A DNA stretch of 64,000 nt from Hypericum androsaemum (lineage: Eukaryota > Streptophyta > Magnoliopsida > Malpighiales > Hypericaceae): the NCBI GenBank assembly GCA_963995505.1, contig OZ023190.1, forward strand, positions 6,404,516 through 6,468,515. Reading direction: 5' to 3'. The notes beneath the pieces are model-generated. The model was not told the DNA's origin and did no database searches. It saw nothing but the letters and a program-made list of their open reading frames with translations. Position numbers and translations under genes: made by a program. Shown here piece by piece: positions 59,601-64,000 of the stretch; positions within the stretch are counted from its first letter, which is position 1, and the number at the start of each line of letters is the position of its first letter.

Positions 59601-60265
59601 GGAGTGAAAAAGGTTCTAGTTCAGTGATCACAAAAAAAGTTCATATCCTGAGAAATTATCTTGAAAGGTTCGTAATTAAAAAAAAAGAACACTATTGTTG
59701 GCTTTGACAGGAACGCTTGATCCTGCTCTCAAGGCTTCAATTCTCACAGGCTTCAATTGCTCGACAACAAATAAACAAATTAAGACCACTCTTTCATAGG
59801 CTTTAATTCTCAAACATGGAAAACCATGATAGATTCTAATCTTGCATCGCATGCTCGACAGGATATGGCAATTAAATAAAAATGATTCACATTCCCAAAA
59901 AATTATTACCTCTCGATGACGAATTCCCATCGATGTTTGACTTGGCCGTTGACGAACATCTCGTTTACTAGTTACAATAGCATAAGAATTTTGCCTAAAA
60001 GAGGGAAGTGTTCTAATTGGGGTTTAGGGTTCTTTAATAGAGAACTTAGGGTTTTTTGCTCTTTTGATGAGTTTTTACCGTGGGTTATATTTTCATGATT
60101 TAATTGCGGTAAGGGTATTTTGGTAATCTCAGGTTGTTATTTGAGACATAAATAGGTCAGAGGGACTAATGAGTTCGATTTCTTAAAACTCAGGGACTAA
60201 TTTACTAAGTACAGGATCTATGAGTACAATATAGTAAACCATAGGGACTTGTGAGTTTTTTCCCC
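56675..60265 (-). mobile_element. Mutator-like element (MULE), 3.59 kb, with intact ends
   Basis: Long TIRs lie at 56,675-56,870 and about 60,073-60,265 (GGGAAAAAACTCACAAGTCC outermost; the right end has one extra C). A perfect 9-bp target duplication TTTCAAAAT flanks them at 56,666-56,674 and 60,266-60,274. Between them is a MURA-type transposase gene on the minus strand. The ends look competent for mobilisation; the transposase does not. Confidence 0.93.
57327..59631 (-). pseudogene. MULE (MURA) transposase, damaged
   Basis: The N-terminal part (59,631-58,984) has an acidic linker and the MuDR DNA-binding region (CNTKNCPWNIHA). The catalytic region carries LDGCHLKG (first Asp), IMTDGQKG (second Asp, near 58,465) and LFWEAAYA (Glu). 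A SWIM zinc finger (CSCNMWQLSGVPCTHVVA) and a C-terminal zinc knuckle (CGTCGAIGHNKRGC) follow, then a basic tail. An intron, 58,356-58,453, joins TDGQK to GLGDM. Frameshifts around 58,950-59,000 and a TAG in place of Trp at 58,531-58,533 interrupt it. The remaining 338-codon C-terminal ORF is intact. Confidence 0.88.
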
Positions 60266-60274
60266 TTTCAAAAT

Positions 60275-61640
60275 TAATCAGTTTCAAGACTAATAATAAA
60301 GGAGAGTAATAGTCATCTACGGCTCCTTTCAATCTTTTGGACCCGACACCAATAAGTGCTTAAAGAGTCTCCCAAATGAGTTATTATAAATTTACCTAAA
60401 ATATTTCGAATTCTCTATTAAAAAAAATTTTCAAATTTGAATTCTTAGCAATTCAATATTGCTAAATACTTATAGTGAAAACTTTATTATTATTCAAAAA
60501 TTTACTTAGTTTGAACTTAAATTATTATGTTTAGTGGATGTTTAAATAACCATGCACCCAACATGTTCAAGTTGTCTATTTCCAGAACTTGCACTAGCAT
60601 TTTTTTACAGAAAAAAAATTGCGCTAGCTAATACTCTCCTTAACGTTTATCCCTTTTATTGGCCAAAACGAGCAAAACTAGGACCAAGTTGTAGAGATTT
60701 AGTTGTGTATTCATTTTTATATCAATCCCATTCCTAAACCTTTTTCCGAAATCATATCACATCAACTTCCACCCGCGGAAAAAGGTACAAATGGGGCCTG
60801 GGTGGTGTTGGGGGAATCCAGCTATATGTTTACTTGGGAAACAAAGGTGGAGAGCTTTGCAAGAAATCCCCACCACTAAAAATGCAAGAATGTCGTCTTT
60901 TTGGCCAATCGAAACTTGAGATTGAATCACTACTCGTTCGATTAATTATTGAGATTATTATATTGCTATTTTTAAGAGAGGTCAATATAGTTTTTTTTAT
61001 AAATAAAATATTATACCCGTAAAAAAAAACTACCGAGGATGGTTACACTATTTGGTACAATGGGTACCTATACATTAGGTACTAGATAACACATAATCTA
61101 ACGCACCAAAATAATGTGTTATCTGAGTATATATTCCAAATTATTTTCAAAAGAATTGTGAACTTATTTATAAGTGTGTAAAATTCACATATTCATTGTC
61201 TTAAAATTTTGGATTGAATATAAAGATGCATGTGCCCATTATTTTTCTCATATGGCCTATGCAATAGACTTTATTAAATTGTAATGTTTTTAAGTTTTTG
61301 TAAATTCTAGAAGATTAACTTTCTATCTTAAGTTTTACAGTAAAATAACCATAGGTTCCAGATATATGAAAATTTTAATTGATGAGGATAGTTTAGTATT
61401 GTATAGTCATTGATATTTCATAAATCAAGTGACTAGTCCTTTAACCCAACTTTCGGTCATTTTTTCATCGAAACTCTATTTGAAATGACAAAAATATCCC
61501 TAAACACCAACTAAAATTACAAACTTGCCATTAAATAAAAAATTAAACAAAAATAAAACTTGCAGGAAGTTGGAGCTTACTTGAGACAAATGATGAAGAT
61601 TACGAGATTAACTAGGGAGTGGACAATATGATGGTAACTA
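60275..61640. other. AT-rich intergenic sequence, no gene
   Basis: I see no supported ORF, RNA gene or element. Confidence 0.6.
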
Positions 61641-61644
61641 GGGA

Positions 61645-61775
61645 GTGGAGGATATGATGGACCGTGCCACCACGCAAGATGAAATCAAAGCGGCTGTTTG
61701 GGCCTGTGATTTTGATAAGGTGCCGGGCCCAGATGACTTTAATCACGCTTTTTTCAAAAAATGTTGGAATGTAGA
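61645..61775 (+). pseudogene. LINE reverse-transcriptase fragment
   Basis: The translation EIKAAVWACDFDKVPGPDDF matches the conserved EIKxAVWxCxxDKAPGPDGF block at the start of plant non-LTR reverse transcriptases. It ends soon after in GC-rich sequence without RT motifs, so only a sliver remains. Confidence 0.8.
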
Positions 61776-62206
61776 CTGCAGTAGCACCAGATGTGGGTTT
61801 CCTTTCCCTTATCACTTCACAAACACGTCTGCCTGTAGATTTTTTAGGCGGGTGTAGTACACCAGATGTTGGAATGTAAATTGTAGGTTCTCTAGGCGGG
61901 TGTGGGTTTTCCTTCTACCACGTCCGCCTCGGTGCTTCTACTCCGAGATGGATCCCCGTCGGTGACTCTGGGCAAACATTTCTGATACCTCCATCCCCAC
62001 GGATGGTCTACCATGGGCTACGACTTTTGTGACTCCGTGCTGGTGGCTTTGACGGTGGAGGAGTGACTCTGCATTTCGGCCAGGCACTACCTCGGGGCAC
62101 CCCCTTCCTTTATCACTTCACAAGCACGGGAGTTTCCTCGTGTTCTAGCAGACCAGAATACTCTATTACCCCCTCGACGGAAGATCATAGTTTTCTGGCA
62201 GTGACC

Positions 62207-62760
62207 TATGGAGGGCTTCGTCAAGCTCAATACGGATGGAGATTGAATGGGCAACCCGGGACCTGCTGGGGCTGGTGGTATCATCTGTGACTCGGGTGGC
62301 TTCTAGTTATGCGCATTTGCTAAGGGCATTGGGAGCTGTACCTCCTTGGTTGCAGAGCTCTGGGCTTTGATCCTTGGTCTTGAGCTAGCTTGGGAGAGGG
62401 ATTTCAGGAGGGTTTTGGTGGAGGTGGACTCGTCGCTGGCCATCCTCTGTGTCAGACGGCCGCTTGACCGAGCCCACCCACTGGCTACTCTTATTTCGAG
62501 GGCAAGGGAGCTCCTAGGAATAACTGGGAGATTGACCTTCAGCATACCTGATGCCAGGGTAACCAAGTGGCTGATGCACTCTTCAAGTTTGCTCTTGAGC
62601 TTTCCTTTGAGTATGTTATTTTTTATGACCCTTTGGACTTTTGTCTTGATGTGTATTTGAATGATTTCTGGGGTATTAGTCTCCCCCGTTGTACTTGTAT
62701 GTCTATAGGTTTTGATGGCGCGAAGCCTGGGAAAAATTTCCTTTCCAAGATGTATTACTT
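62207..62760 (+). pseudogene. RNase H-like (RVT_3) fragment of a LINE
   Basis: The frame reads GFVKLNTDGD, a stop, then MGNPGPAGAGGIICDSGG, another stop, then SLVAELWALILGLELAWERD and VLVEVDSSLAI. After frame changes it continues with QVADAL. These are the TDG, E and D motifs of the plant RNase H-like domain found at LINE C-termini and in related genes. It is dead, and probably belongs with the RT fragment at 61,645. Confidence 0.75.
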
Positions 62761-62869
62761 AGTGACGGTGCAAGGCCAGTTTATGCGATACACCAAACAC
62801 CAAGGGGGTTTTTCTTTCCCAAGGTACTCTTTCCCTATCATGGATTTTTTTCACTGAATTTTTTCGTGA

Positions 62870-64000
62870 TAGGATTTTGACGAGGCCGGCAATCGCAACC
62901 TCACAAGAGGCCGAGAGGAGGATCTTGTTATTTGTAGGATGTAATTGGCCATTTTAATTATATATTTTGGAGTTATTGCCCTCCATTTATAAAAAAAATG
63001 GCACCAGATATCTTTTCTTTTGTTACACAAAGTGTCTTGTTCATACTTAATATTGGACAAATATAAAAATTTACTTATAAATAAATTATATCATTTAGTA
63101 GCTAAAGATGAATTTGTTGGAGAGTCAATGAAGTGTTCAGATAACGCAAAACGCTTTGCCATATATGCCTACTCTTCTTTCTTTTTTGGTTGTAAATGCA
63201 TACCTATGTTTATTTTGTTTAATTTGTGTTATTCGATGGTGACTTTTTTAATAATATTTTTTCACGAATTCAACCAAGACTTTATAAAAAAATTGATATC
63301 CTTTATCGCTTCGGCTATTTAGTTTAATCAGTTTGAAGTATATGATTAAGGAGAATAGTTGTAAGAAATGGAGAATATATATCCAATCGCTTGGAACTAC
63401 GATGGGAGAAATGAAAAAAGGAAGACAAATTAACTACCAAAACGCTGTTTTACAGAACAAAAGTGTGTTCTAATCTTATACCCAAAAACAAGTGTGTTCT
63501 AATAAAGAAACATTTAGTTGAGGAAGTTAACAAAACTTTGGACTTAAGGCCTAATGCATGACACTAACGAAAAAGATGAATTTGGAAACTATACGTACGT
63601 GGTTTCGGTCACGGATTTAAAGAGGGGTTTGCATCCTCATTAAGTGGAATCCGACATTGCGAATTGCATCAGAATGATAACGGGATTGACGCTAGATATC
63701 GAATTTAATACAATTAGTGAGAGACTATTATAGTTTAACAAAATATTATTAAGTTTGAATTCTTGAAAATCGAGTGGTTATAAATACATATTGAAAGAAT
63801 TTTCTCATTTTTTTATTATTTTACTTAACTTGAAGTTTGATTAGTCGGTTCAGTAATACGTTTTTATTACGGTACCTAATTTTCAAAAAACAATTACGGT
63901 ACGTAAAACCTAAGAAATACCTAACATATATAGCCTTTACTGACTGATATGGCAGACATGCAGATCCATGGCTTAATTAATTGCGGTGGGTTCTGCCTAT
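62870..64000. other. AT-rich intergenic sequence, no gene
   Basis: Only short AT-driven frames are present (for example 63,020-63,322). Nothing supported. Confidence 0.6.

Overview
This is nuclear DNA of a flowering plant. The evidence is intron-bearing SLAC1/SLAH anion-channel genes together with a plant-style mobile-element load: Helitrons, Ty1/Copia, MULEs, a hAT-like MITE, LINE remnants and a pararetrovirus-like insertion. I cannot name the species. The tissue of genes is sparse: only the channel genes look functional, and all four lie on the minus strand.

Layout. Positions 1-16,336 and 16,712-33,045 are essentially identical by eye (unit 16,711 bp). The only difference I found is a 2-bp length change plus a substitution in a TA microsatellite near 9,590-9,615. 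Each unit carries, left to right: the first exon and promoter of a SLAH gene; a 1.66-kb Helitron stuffed with a G-rich minisatellite and a nested hAT-like MITE; a second, 6.8-kb Helitron carrying a helicase remnant, fragments of an ATL-type RING gene, PCNA and an unidentified gene, and a nested 3.9-kb inverted repeat of a pararetrovirus-like element; a perfect 65-bp-arm hairpin; a dead Copia fragment; and the body of the next SLAH gene. The gene at 15,153-16,873 matches the gene at 31,862-33,495 exactly through exons 3 and 2 and then diverges abruptly, while its exon 1 matches the copy at the window start. It therefore looks like a chimera made by unequal crossing-over between two older tandem paralogues.

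From 33,046 to 43,400 the sequence is a diverged third unit. It lacks the first Helitron (a clean A|T empty site at 35,532/35,533) but has its own MULE-type MITE with a 9-bp target duplication. It is also interrupted by a 7.6-kb satellite of about 757 decamers (AAGGCATGAA / AAGGCAAGAA). A degraded Copia element follows (43,404-48,156), then nested TIR elements (about 48.5-50.9 kb). A full-length SLAH3-like gene (52,038-54,256, 624 residues) comes next, then a complete MULE with 9-bp target duplications (56,675-60,265) and a decayed LINE (61.6-62.8 kb).

Biology. The channel family mediates slow nitrate/chloride efflux across the plasma membrane. The full-length SLAH3-like gene is probably the ancestral type; the tandem genes have a shortened cytosolic N-terminus and are being amplified and reshuffled by unequal exchange. 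All identity statements come from reading by eye, and no search was run.
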